Origin: Poronia punctata
Lineage: Eukaryota > Ascomycota > Sordariomycetes > Xylariales > Xylariaceae
Assembly: GCA_022579005.1 (NCBI GenBank)
Contig: MU401473.1
Coordinates: 62,001-126,000 of the forward strand
DNA length: 64,000 bases
Direction of reading: 5' to 3'
In this document: in pieces, positions 9,393 to 19,292 of the stretch
Numbering within the stretch: position 1 is the first letter of the stretch
Layout: each line of letters starts with the position of its first letter
The notes under the pieces: model-generated
The model's input: only the letters and a program-made list of their open reading frames with translations
Database searches by the model: none
What the model was told of the DNA's origin: nothing
Made by a program: the position numbers and the translations under genes

Positions 9393-9683
9393 TCATTGAG
9401 GACCTCCCAAACACCCTGCAGCAATCTCCTCACTGGGGAGAAGTGGCCCGGGAGCAGACGTGTTGCTAGGCTGGTTGGTATAAGAAATCCCGTTATTGTT
9501 GGCACCTTGGTTATGAAAGAACCGGCCCCCATTGGCGTGGCTCTTGCCGGAATTGGGCAGCCAACACAGAAGGGCTACCAAGCCAGCTTTCTCTAGCCGC
9601 CGCAAGTCCATCTCGATGGGGGGCTGACGAATGGATTCCCCTGGGGGACAAGGGTGCTTTGGTCTTCCCCTCCTCCTCTCTGC
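9393..9683 (-). CDS. Terminal exon of an orphan gene
   Basis: A 97-codon stretch, open from a CAG acceptor-like site at 9684, contains RRQAERRRGRPKHPC, MDLRRLEKAGLVALL, HANGGRFFHNQGANNNG and ends CLGGPQ with a TGA. The LEKAGLVALL and GGRFF segments resemble LENAGLAAFL and WGRFF of the 5951-7507 gene, where they lie in separate exons, suggesting a shortened paralog. Upstream exons probably lie between 9700 and 10420. One candidate stretch at about 10029-9718 contains NFCAYQRRVESTNLYM and the CCCTGCTTGGGTT donor-like word. I could not assemble them. No known domain. Confidence 0.4.
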   Translation of the reverse strand, partial: AERRRGRPKHPCPPGESIRQPPIEMDLRRLEKAGLVALLCWLPNSGKSHANGGRFFHNQGANNNGISYTNQPSNTSAPGPLLPSEEIAAGCLGGPQ

Positions 9684-9834
9684 CTGACGGCGTCATCGAG
9701 GACACCACACCCGACCATCACTCCATATCTTGGTTATATAATATGGCAGCCTTTTCTCCTTCTTCTCCTCCGGCTCCTCTTTCCTCTCTGCCTATAGGCG
9801 TCATTGAGGAAAAAACACCACCAAACAAAACTAC

Positions 9835-9860
9835 CTCTGGGGAGGTGTAATTCCCCAGAG
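9835..9860. repeat. Perfect 9-bp palindrome
   Basis: CTCTGGGGA-GGTGTAAT-TCCCCAGAG, in the array between orphan exons. Confidence 0.9.
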
Positions 9861-10100
9861 TAGTCTGTGATCGTGGCGGCCGCTTCCTTGTCCCTCTCTC
9901 TTTCTCTCTCTGTCTGCCAAACAACCTAACCTCCCTTCTACAATGGTAACCCAAGCAGGGAAAACCAAACATGTAGAGATTGGTAGATTCAACTCTGCGT
10001 TGGTAAGCACAGAAGTTAAACCAAGACAATTAATCGATCAACCAGGGTAGAAAAATCTCAAGCAGAGATGAATTCATTGTTTGATCGATTTTAGAGGCGA

Positions 10101-10393
10101 CAGACAGACAGACAGACAGACTGGTGTGGTTGCGGTTGCAGTTGCCAAACCATCAAAGACAGACAGACAGACAGCTGGTAGTGCTGCTGTTGTTGTTGCA
10201 GCAGCAGCTGTTGCTGGAGTTGTCGTTGTTGTTGCCGGTAGTCTGGGGAAATGAAAGAAGGGAGAAAAAAGTAGGACAAGGTAAAGTAACCAAGCCGGTT
10301 CAAGACTTGGAAGACCGGGAAAAAAAGAAGAAGAAAAAACCAGGAAGAGATGATGATGGTCTGCTGGTAGAGGAAAAGACAGACAGACAGACA
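10101..10393. repeat. CAGA microsatellites and GTT/GCA-rich tract
   Basis: CAGA tetranucleotide runs lie at about 10101-10118, 10160-10172 and 10379-10393, with a TTG/CAG trinucleotide-rich stretch at 10180-10235. Open frames here are repeat-driven. Confidence 0.8.
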
Positions 10394-10433
10394 AAAATTG
10401 TCATGGAGGTTGAAAGTCACAAGCAGTGACTAA

Positions 10434-11529
10434 TCAAACATCCATGACAAACTGTCCAAAGGGCGAGAAGAGATGGCAAAAGGAAAATCGACAAAGGTTT
10501 GATTGTCGAAAATGTCTGAACCCCCGGCGAGACAAGGACAGTTTGACGAGCCATGAGCTCCAAACCGCAGAGACAACGGGGGCTGTCCCATTTGTCCCTG
10601 CGGTGGCCGGGACGGGCCCCAGTGCAGGTTGGGATTGCCCTGGTACGCCGAGACAAGAACGGTTTTGTCTTGCCATGAGTTCCCAGCCGCAGGGACAAAG
10701 GGTGCTGTCCCATTTGTCCCTGCGGTGGCCGGGACGGACCCAAGGGCAAGTTCGGATCCCCCTGGTATGTCGAGACCACCTCTCTGCTGGTTGCTGGCCA
10801 AAGTCGAAAACAGCAATGGGTTGTTCGATTTGTCCAGGATCCTCCTCCAGTGCCAATTGACCAGCCAGCCAGCCAGCCAGAGCACCACCAACCACTATTG
10901 TTCCTCCTAAACAAACCCAAGCAGGGTTTTGCAATAAGGGAGAACAAGAACAGCCGATGCCGAGGTAAAAGCGCGGGATATCGAAATGTCGGTTGTTGAC
11001 AATCGAAAAGAGCCAGAAATGGCATTGGGGTAATCTAACCTGGTTGAGAGGGTAGATAGGCGGTAATGGAAGGAAGAGGACAAGAACAATGTCGGGGTTC
11101 TTCTTCTCCCAACCCGTTTTCTTGCCTCGCTTCTTGGACTCTGCGCCTTTTGGCGAGAGTTCTCGTAGGAGGACCAGCGATCTCCGTCTGTTGTAGACGT
11201 AGAAAGCTCCAGCAAGCCAGTGTTGCTGTCGTTGATACTGAGAGAGCTCTAGGCGGTGGCGGAGAGCAGAACGTCCTTGTAGGATAGCTATCAAGTTATT
11301 AGCAAGCTGGTCATCGGTTGTGGAAAATGTTGTTTTGTCTTACCTTGGGAACCAGCCCAAGTTGACTCTCACACGGGACCAGACCCCCTCAGGAAGCTGG
11401 AGGTTGGAAGTTGTCACTGGTAACCAACTCGTTAGCATGGAAAATTGCGAATTGTAAATAAGATGAGAACTTGAACTCACAGGGTTGCTTGACACTTCTC
11501 CAGGCGGGAATATATTTTCGACCCGTCTC
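10434..11529 (-). CDS. Multi-exon orphan protein (paralog of the 5951-7507 gene), 5' end unresolved
   Basis: Four exons join in frame: 11529-11481, 11416-11344, 11287-11040 and 10906-10434 (281 codons including the TGA). Donors are GTGAGT, GTAAGA and GTTAGA. The first two introns carry GCTAAC/GCTAAT branch sites; the third, 133-nt intron ends GTTTAG. Exon order reads IPAWRSVKQP, then LPEGVWSRVRVNLGWFP, then SPPPPRALS ... AKRRRVQEARQENG. The last exon has VVGGALAGWLAGQLALEE (a Gly/Ala-rich possible membrane helix), then DFGQQPAERWSRHT and two copies of a 122-bp repeat. Because 122 is not a multiple of 3, the repeats are read in different frames. Upstream coding signal near 11700-11560 (VDPSHIAPAAGSLD) probably belongs to a first exon. 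PPPPR and PAW link it to the 5951-7507 gene. Function unknown. Confidence 0.55.
10528..10770. repeat. About 122-bp tandem duplication with internal hairpins
   Basis: Units begin CGAGACAAG at 10528 and 10649. Each ends with TTTGTCCCTGCGGTGGCCGG (10591 and 10713). Each unit contains an inverted repeat: CCGCAGGGACAAA/TTTGTCCCTGCGG is perfect at 10687-10725, and the unit-1 version (10565-10603) has one mismatch. Confidence 0.9.
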
Positions 11530-12057
11530 CTAGTTGCAATCGTTGTGTTGACGAAAGCAACGGGGCCCGGCCGTGGGCTTTGGTCTTTGCTCTTCCCCAG
11601 CCGGTGACTTCCTCTGCTGCCGGTTTGACAATGTCAAGAGAACCAGCAGCAGGGGCAATGTGGCTGGGGTCGACGCAGGGTCCCAAGCCGGCTGCCGTCT
11701 TCCTTTGTTGTCGGAAGAAGGACCAATAACGGGGGCACAATATCAGTCGACATCGACGTTGATCAACAACAGCCAAAGCCGAGACCGATATAAACCTCTG
11801 CTACTGGTGTAGAACGTCGAAAAAGAGTGTCGGACACAAAGAAAAGATAAAAGGAAAAAAATGAAAAGAAAACAGATCACATCAACTGCGATCTGAAGAC
11901 TGAAGACTGAAAAAAAAAGAAAGGAAAGAAAAGTACAGGAATAATCTGACATGATGATACATACATATCCCGGCAGGGAAAGAAACCGGGAAACTACCCT
12001 TTCGGATCGCTGGTTGCGACCCCACTGGTGTTGTCGAAGAATGCAGCGGCTGCAGAC

Positions 12058-13780
12058 TCAGGAAGTGGGATCTGCATTGGCATCAGAGGGAGTCTGCTGA
12101 CTCTGCTCTGGTCTAGCGGAAGACGAAGACGCAGCGGCAACGGCAGCAGCCAAAGGGGCGAAAAAAGCTGTTGTTCTGGGGGCAGTCGTGGACCCAGGGA
12201 CGCTCGGGGTTCCAGTCGTGGCTAAAGATCTTCTAGTCAGCTTGTGTTCGCATACTTAGTTGCAGACGACTGCATCGGAATATTGCAACTGACCAGCTTG
12301 GGATGCAGACGGAGCCGTAGTCAAAGAAGCCCTGGACGCTGTGTGTCTAGATGCGGGCAAAGCAGAAATCTGCGTAGAAGATGATGGCATTCCCGGGGGG
12401 GCCAGGCCTGGAAAGCGTGAAGGGTAGGCCCGGGCGACTTCTGGAGAGATATCCTAGTCAGAATAACGACAGAATAGGCCAACCTTCCGGGGGGATTGTA
12501 ACTGACCAAGTGTAGTCATGGGAAATTGACTTCTAGGCACTGAAGCCCCTATAATATCATTAATTAGCGATGTCTCCCGGTCGGTATAGCCAAGGAGACA
12601 GGAGATTGACAGAATGAAGGACTAGAGAATACTGAAACTTACAATTAAACGGGGGTGGAGGATTCGCCAGTCCTGAAGCCATAGCAGCTAATCTTCCCTC
12701 CGAGGAAGCCGACTCTGGCTGAGGAATGAATGCCTGATCAGATGTCGGTGCTGGAAATGGCTCTGCCAATAGAGAAGGAGTTCGTCGTAGAACTTCCCAT
12801 CTTCGATTTGCGATTTCTCCGAGCTCATCGTTTCTCTGTGTTTCATGGTCTCTGATTCTCTTAAGCGTGGTCCGCGCCGTTGTGGGATCCGGCCGGTTCA
12901 TCATGGTATGAGCTCGCTCGACGTCAATCTGTTGCCCGGGGAAAACAGCAAATTAGATGTCGTGGTTGCTTGAAGAGGGGGGATATCAAAAGAGAAAATA
13001 GAAGGAAAAAGGATGTCTAAGTGGCCGATAATAACCACACGACTATGATGATGAGCACCAAGCCGATCCCGTCTGGAGACTGGCTAGGTCATAGTCCGGT
13101 AGTATGTTCTCATACTGATATGAAGAACATGAGGGCATGCTTGGCTGTAAAAGATGAAGAAGAAAAGGAAGAAATATATGACAATAATGGAATATCCAGC
13201 GTGGGGCTTCCACTTCTCGCTAGGGTAAGATTGGATACCAAGACAACACGGTTGTAGGAGGGATAAAAGTTGACTTGTATGGAGAGAAAGCGAGGGAATA
13301 AGAAATAGAGAAGAATAATAGTTGACCAACGGTGGAAAAAGGTCTCTGATCAGTTCTATTGGCCCTGAGCCCACAGAACCGAGAGCCACAAAATGACAAA
13401 AACCGACAAAAGAGAAAAAGAAAATAGACAGTTGGACGAAATAGAGACAGAATAGAATTGACAAGCATTCCATCCGTCCATCTCTTCGAATCCAAGGTAG
13501 GGAAGAAAAACACGATAGAAGTGCAAAAGGCACACGAAATAGAGAAACAAGCAGAGGAACAGAGTAGAGAAACAAGCAGAGAAACAGAGTAGAGAAACAA
13601 GCAGAGAAACAGAGTAGAGAAACAGTGAGAGAAATGGAAGTGAGAAAACAGTAAAAGAAATAGAAAACATACCCTCGTAATACCAACTGCTGTATTCAGT
13701 CCAAGCGCACAAACCACCGCTTGACGAACAATTAGTTCATTCCGAGACGAGAGTTCCTTGGGTTTCTTTGGGCCGTCCAT
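12058..13780 (-). CDS. Five-exon orphan protein, 248 residues
   Basis: Exons 13780-13673, 12928-12643, 12548-12507, 12440-12294 and 12221-12058 join to 747 nt in one frame. The start ATG is in a CAAGATGG context (MDGPKKPKELSSRNEL). Introns 2-4 are 73-94 nt or shorter. Introns 3 and 4 both begin GTCAGTT and carry CTGAC at the branch position. Intron 1 is 744 nt, long for this genome, and contains a 25-bp tandem repeat. The N-terminal 95 residues are mixed helical and basic (RQAVVCALGLNTAVGITR, TLKRIRDHETQRNDEL). The C-terminal 120 residues are a disordered Ser/Ala/Thr/Pro tail ending DANADPTS. No family is recognised; a nucleic-acid-binding N-terminus is only a guess. This is the best-supported gene of the array. 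Confidence 0.65.
13541..13615. repeat. 25-bp tandem repeat, three copies
   Basis: AGAGAAACAAGCAGAG followed by GAACAGAGT or AAACAGAGT, three head-to-tail copies with one difference, inside the long first intron of the 12058-13780 gene. Confidence 0.95.
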
Positions 13781-14950
13781 CTTGAAGGCAAGGAAGCAAG
13801 CCGGGACGATTAGTTCTTAGCGGATCAAAGTAAACAAACCTCGAGGATGAAGATGATGAGGATGATGAGCGGCAGAGACTCGTAACGTAACTGTGCGTCC
13901 GCAATAGAAGGTGAAGAAGGTTGATCTGCTTGAAGTTGACAAGGAAGCAGAAAGCAGAGGGCAGGATGCAACTTGAAGATGCAGAAGAGTAGAGTAGTAG
14001 AGTAGTAGTGTACTATTGACCAAATAAAGTGTGGTGTTGAAGAATGAAGACTGTTGGAAGTCCTGCACTTGAATCTGTGTAAAGAAGAAAGAAGAAGAGG
14101 AGGAGGAGGAAAGTCAGTCAGGCCAGGAAATATTTCCCTACTTATAGACAAAATTAGTTGTTTGTGTGCTGTGTGTTTGGGGGGTGTTGGGTGGCAGAAA
14201 AAAAACTCTTCAATAGGAAGGGGTCACTTATGAAACGCGTACCTACTTAATGAGGGGGGGGGACTCGACGGCAAGATCCACGATATGTAGTTGACTTATA
14301 GGCTCGGAGGTCCACTGTTGAGTGCCGAAACCTTCAACGGACCCGGTCCCAAATGGGGAAATTTTGGTGTGGGGCCGGGCCGGGAGGGGCCGGTACCTGC
14401 CATTGGAACGGCCCGAGGTGCAGGCCGAGGGGCATTGATTGGTACATACATGCACAGAATCCAAAGGTACCATGACCAGGTAGGTGAAACATTTACAGTT
14501 TCGTCGAGGGGCGTTTGTACAAACTACCTACATGCTAGGCCAAAGATCACATGTAGCCATGTACTGCCTATTAGCCTGAGACATGTCTAGTCTAGCAAAA
14601 AGCATGAGTGGTGACTAATAGTGAAGCTTAACATTCTATTAGCAACCAATAACTTATTTTGCTTGTATCAAACGCAGGTTATGTTCATTGGTTGTAATGT
14701 ATGTGAACCTTTGGGTACAAAGACAATGCAGGTGAGAGTAGCTGTTGAAGCATGATGTCAGCACGTCGAGGTCTTTTTGTCTTCAGGGCCCGCATATCGT
14801 AGGTAGATTAGCCATACATTCCTAGGTACTTGGTCCGAATCCCTTTAACCTCGTTGTCTATCTCCACCTTGTCCAAAAAAGTATGTTTATAGCACTCTCA
14901 TATCAGTGTGTACATACCTAGCCATATAGTCCTGGCCTGAGACTAAGAAT
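13781..14950. other. Gene-free spacer and upstream region of the array
   Basis: The first 370 bp, read on the minus strand, are pyrimidine-rich with a TTTACACAG acceptor-like site and probably form the leader of the 12058-13780 gene. The remainder shows no supported gene. Confidence 0.5.
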
Positions 14951-17169
14951 CTAGTCCGCATCCTGTAGACCTGTAAGAGGTCCAGCTAACTCTTGCATCC
15001 GCCTGCCTAGTAGATCCTCTGAACTACTGAGCCTGACAAGACTCCTAGACCTATGTTTCATTCCTCCCCTGCCGTTGGCCCTCTTCTTCCTCCTACCAGA
15101 GGTGCCGTTAACGCCACCTTCCTCTTCCTCTTCCGAGGCGTCCGAGGTTTCCGTCTTTTCCGATTTCGTCTTGCTCGTGCCATTCGTAGTTCTACCCCTG
15201 AGCCTAGTCATGTTGATCTCGAGAGGCCGGTCTTCGTCGCCGCTCGAGTCGGTCCGGGCATGGTGCCGGGCCTTGCGTCTCTCCTCTCGTTTCTCTTGCA
15301 TTTCAGCTGCGTTGAGTAGATCTACCGCCCACCGCGCACATCGTTCGATAAGCTTCCATGCGGGTGGGTACAATGTAGGAAATTGCGTGAAGCCATGGCT
15401 TATACCCGGAATCAGTACTACCTCGGCAACGTCCTTCTCATCGAAATCAGTTACGTCCGGTAGTCCTTTCATCCCTTGCGAAGTCTGATGGGAGTGGAAG
15501 GCATGCTTCGCCCGGCGCAGACGTCCGGCGAATATAACGGTGTCGTCAACTAATGGGTCACGCTCCCCGGTCAGGAAGTATGTCTTGGGGAATCGCTCCA
15601 AGAGCGCATCGGGCGCCAGTATGGGAGACAACAGATAGTCTTGTGAAAAGTCGGGTCGGTTATGTGGGCCGATGTAGAGAATAATCATAGCCCGCATCAT
15701 CTCGGGTGTGATGATGCGGTCGTTAAAGTAGGAAATCATAGATGACATGGCCAATCGTGTGCGCATGGGTTCGGGATGGTGAGACAGCGACTGGCCATTT
15801 TCTTGCGGTGGCGTCGTCGAAGGCGCCGATTTGGACCACGTCTGCGGGCTTGCATGCGAAAACTCGGGATTCGGATTTCGCAGGGCTTTGTCCCTCGTAC
15901 TGTCGTCTGCCGTTTTGGGCGCAGACATTTGAGCCGAAGGGAGATCGTCTTCATCGTCCGACTGGTGGGGCGTGCCTACGAGGTCGTTGTACTGCATCTT
16001 TTTGCGTTTAAGGTAGTTCTTATTAGTAACCCGCATCCTTCGGTCCTTGATCAGGGCCATTTGTTCGTCTGACATCCAATTTCCAATGTTTACGTCCAGG
16101 GCCGGATAGAGAAGCAACAGGCCAGCGGGGGCTGGGAGCTCTTCAGGCATCTGACTTGGGCGCCGTTTCGCAGTGGCAGTTTCGATGACCATCAGAGTCA
16201 TAGCCGTTGCGAGGTTGCCGCCGGCGCTATCCCCGGTAACAACCACCTTCGGTACGTCCCGCCCGGACATCCCTAGGCAACGGCCCCTGCTCTTGACAAT
16301 AGTTGTATACACGTCGAAACACTCGTTGAGTGCGTAAGGGTATGGATACTCGGGCGCCTTTTTATAGTCCAGACTCAGTACAGGAAGCCCTGTCTTGCCG
16401 GCCCAGGCAAAGAGCTTATCGTCGTTACACCGCGGGTCCATAGCGACAAAGCCTCCTCCCGGGATGTCGAGGATTACTTTGCTGATATGTTCCAGATCCG
16501 AAATCGGGCCATCGTAGTAGAGCCAGCCAGATACCGGGTCCTTGTAGTCGCTGGTACTGGGCCGAGGGATGCGAATGGCTCGCGGCGGCCAACGTGTAAA
16601 GCGTGGACGCATCAAATTCTGCAGTGCGTTTAGAATCGGCGTTGTCCCTTTGTTCCAGCTAACACGCATATGTTCTACAGTGAGCATGCCCCGAACTTTT
16701 CGGACCTTCTCGTCGGCTCGTTCGGCAGCTACCAAGTAGAAAAGGGAGAAGACGACGCTCGCAATGTCCCTTAACCACTGCTTTCTGATCTTCATAGCGG
16801 TCCAAAAGCCGGCATCGAGTGCAGTCAGCACCCAGGTAGCGCGGAAATACGTGGCGTCGTACATGTTCGCCATGGGCTCCGGGCTTGCTAATCCCACGAG
16901 AGTGCTGAAATTCCGGGCCGCATACAAATACATCATGGTAAAGACGACCGTTTGCCATGTCGTTAGAGTTTTGGACGACAGCTTGGACAACGAGCGTATG
17001 GGAGACGGTCCATGGCGATTCCCTCTAAAACCAAGTTAGCCCTGTTCCGTGAACTTTATATGGGCACTCAGACGCACCTGTAAAGATAGACCGACCAAAA
17101 GGCCAAGACCCCCAAAACCTGAAGTCGACGTGACTTAACGGAGGGTCTACCAAGGACGTGATCTATCAT
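14951..17169 (-). CDS. HSL-type alpha/beta hydrolase (esterase/lipase), membrane-anchored
   Basis: Two exons: 17169-17078 and 17024-14951, 721 residues. The 53-nt intron has GTGCGT, GCTAAC and TTTTAG. The true start is the ATG of MIDHVLGRPSVKSRR; without exon 1 no ATG opens the main frame. An N-terminal hydrophobic segment (LGVLAFWSVYLY) and a second at about residues 54-75 suggest ER or lipid-droplet membrane association. The hydrolase core has DIPGGGF (about 217-223) as oxyanion-hole motif, GDSAGG with nucleophile Ser about 297, acid residue in GERDPLVDD and histidine in GISHGF. The oxyanion motif has Pro where HSL enzymes usually have His. A long acidic/Ser-rich insert (about 390-440) and a basic Ser/Glu-rich tail flank the core. 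Substrate is unknown; acyl or sterol esters are plausible. Confidence 0.88.
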
Positions 17170-19292
17170 TTTGACAGCTTTAGAAGTCGAGACCCAGTGC
17201 TATTATCCAGAATTCGACACTACTGCATACGCGGGGATCCCGAATATCCCGTCCGCTACCGGCAATCGCCTGTTGACTATTGCAACTTGCAGTAAGAGGC
17301 AAAAGGGGTTAACCCTCCTCAGTTACGCGGGGATGTAGGGGTAGAATCATATATGCAAGTGCGATACGAGTTCAAATCATGTAGCGTCAGAAGCAACTTG
17401 GGCATAGTGGTCCCGAGAGAACAGTAGGAGAAACTGGCGAATGGTCCTCAACTCAGGTTGGTCCTTGAAGTAAGCGGGAGAAAGAGCATAAGCTAAGCTT
17501 AGGTAGTCACGGTGATCGGTGAAAGAGAATGAACACTAGGCTAGGCTCGAGAAGACAAGACCAAGTAAAAGTGGCGTCTCACGAGGAAGTATGTACGAGT
17601 AGTATTGTATTTATTAAGCCACTGACCCGAAAATAACAATAACCTTGTCAACTTGTCTCAAGAGTCAAGACCAAATTGGAAAGTCGTAAGACTAGTTCGC
17701 GGCGGAATCCCGGATGGATGTGCTGGCAAAGCGTCCGAAGAAGCTGAGGGTAAAATTGGAGGACCCTGTGTGTGTGTGTGCGGTCGCACGTGTCAATTAA
17801 CAAGGTAACCTAGACATTGTGACGTTTGCGTAGACCAGGCACGCATCGGAAGGTTGACATGTGAAAGTGGCTTCTTTCCCGGTCATGTCTGTCTGTCAAA
17901 AGCCCCCCAGCGCCCAGTTGGTCGCGACTTGAGCCAATACGGTAAGCTTGGTCCGGGGCTGTCCAGTCAGCATCCACATGATCGCTGGCCCGCTTTCAAG
18001 TCCCCTATGATTAGCGCTGCATATTGACCCGTGCGATAGAATGGGGAATTGGAATGTGACCATCCCCTCCTCGAGTTGGAAGGAGAAATACGATAAGTGC
18101 ATTCGTGGTTGTTCCAGTTTCTTAGAAAATCCCGAGCGATCTCTGGGGTGTCTGACGATTTACACGTATAAAATGAGGAACGGGTCCAGACTCTATTTCA
18201 TTTCGGCACCTTACATTAATAGGAGAAGTAAAGGTGCATGCATAAACCACCGGAGAACCGCGGTTGCTCCTGGTTAGCACGGGCAGTGAAGCAAGCTATG
18301 GGCAAAGATGTTTGCCGACGATATGCGTCATAGGCCCGTGCTGCACTCATTGATAATTTTTGGGGCATTTTTGATGGGTGATGCCGACCCATACAATGCT
18401 TTCCGTAAGTATAGACGTCTACTCGTCAACACAATCGACAGTATGTGAGAGGTCTAAGGATCGCCATATCTTGTTGGAAGGGTGAGGTGAACTGCGATTG
18501 GAAGGTTCGTTGATGGTCGGTTACGTCCCGCAGGCCAGGCGTGGCCCCAGTATGGGAGAATCAGACCTTTATTCAAGAAGGGGGGCTTTTGCGTGCGCAA
18601 CCCCAAATTATCGTCCGATTTCCAAACGAGTCTTCACGATCGAGAAAAGAAGATTGTACTCGCAAAGATTCGGTGAAGGTCCAGATTCCATCGAGAACGG
18701 ATGCCACCTTCACCTTGGCAGGAGTAGTCAGAGGTTCTCAGCGACATCGGGGCAGAAGAACATTATCGATAACGAACCGGCCGCTATCACTGGTCGCCAA
18801 ACCGGAAAAAACACCATCAACAGCCCGCCAGTAATTAATTTACCTTGCCGTCGTTAGCGCAAGGTGGGATTTCAGCCTGAGAAAGTCTACACGTACGAGT
18901 ATTGCTCCAACTCCCCGGGCCCTTATTTAATCGCCCTAGTTCAATTGACCCTTTGGTTCCCTTTCGATTGCTCCAAGCTTCTTCCGTCGTGCTCGACGTG
19001 CCTTAAACCCGCCAACTTAGCGCCGATTCGCTCCAGAGTCAGATCGCCCTCCTCGTCTGAGAGCCATCGGCGTTGACTCAACGACGACTTGAGTATAGTA
19101 TGTATTTACTCTCCAGCTTGCTAATTCGTTTCGTATATCTGCGCTTGCAATCACATGTCTTTCTATGTTTGTTCTTATGCTGCTCTTTTTCATTGTCACA
19201 TCCATAGTTTCTCCCCATTTCCGTCTGTACTTCAAGCTAAATCGTGTGAAAAGTCAGGCATTTGACCGACCCCTTCTATTCAGCACACAGCC
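17170..19292. other. Intergenic region between divergent genes
   Basis: It contains the promoters of the esterase (minus) and the acetylornithine aminotransferase (plus). Short open frames (for example 18498-18857) have no splice support or family features. A TGACTCA site lies at 19074-19080. Confidence 0.6.
19074..19080 (+). promoter_or_regulatory. Cross-pathway control (CPC1/CpcA/Gcn4) site TGACTCA
   Basis: A perfect TGACTCA lies 213 bp upstream of the ATG of the arginine-pathway aminotransferase. Amino-acid biosynthetic genes in ascomycetes are typically induced through this element on starvation. It is the only such site I noticed in this intergenic region. Confidence 0.7.

Larger units (their letters stand above)
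8227..9811 (-). repeat. Recurrent ATGACGC...(G)GCAGAGAGG motif
   Basis: On the minus strand, copies with the CAT complement at 9214, 9277, 9394, 9694 and 9802 share CCTC[AG]ATGA[CT]GC followed within about 10 nt by GGCAGAGAGG. One further copy is at 4771, and a related intron end is at 8242. The layout (TGAC, short spacer, YAG) fits a branch point plus acceptor. Confidence 0.75.

Noticed and set aside
8951..9532. Minus-strand 193-codon frame with repeated EVLNDAV peptide
   Set aside because: The repeats come from a short nucleotide motif and CA/GTT microsatellites; another frame has a better-supported exon end (GGPQ stop at 9393).
13084..13686. Minus-strand 200-codon open frame
   Set aside because: It lies in the first intron of the 12058-13780 gene and is kept open by a 25-bp repeat; its composition is Leu/Phe/Ser runs.
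2400..14000. Transposable element or retroelement remnant as explanation for the repeats
   Set aside because: No reverse transcriptase, integrase, transposase, terminal repeats or target-site duplications could be seen, and several exons splice cleanly.
2400..14000. RIP-mutated repeat region
   Set aside because: The duplicated segments are not AT-rich and keep CpG/GC-rich stems, opposite to the C-to-T bias of RIP.
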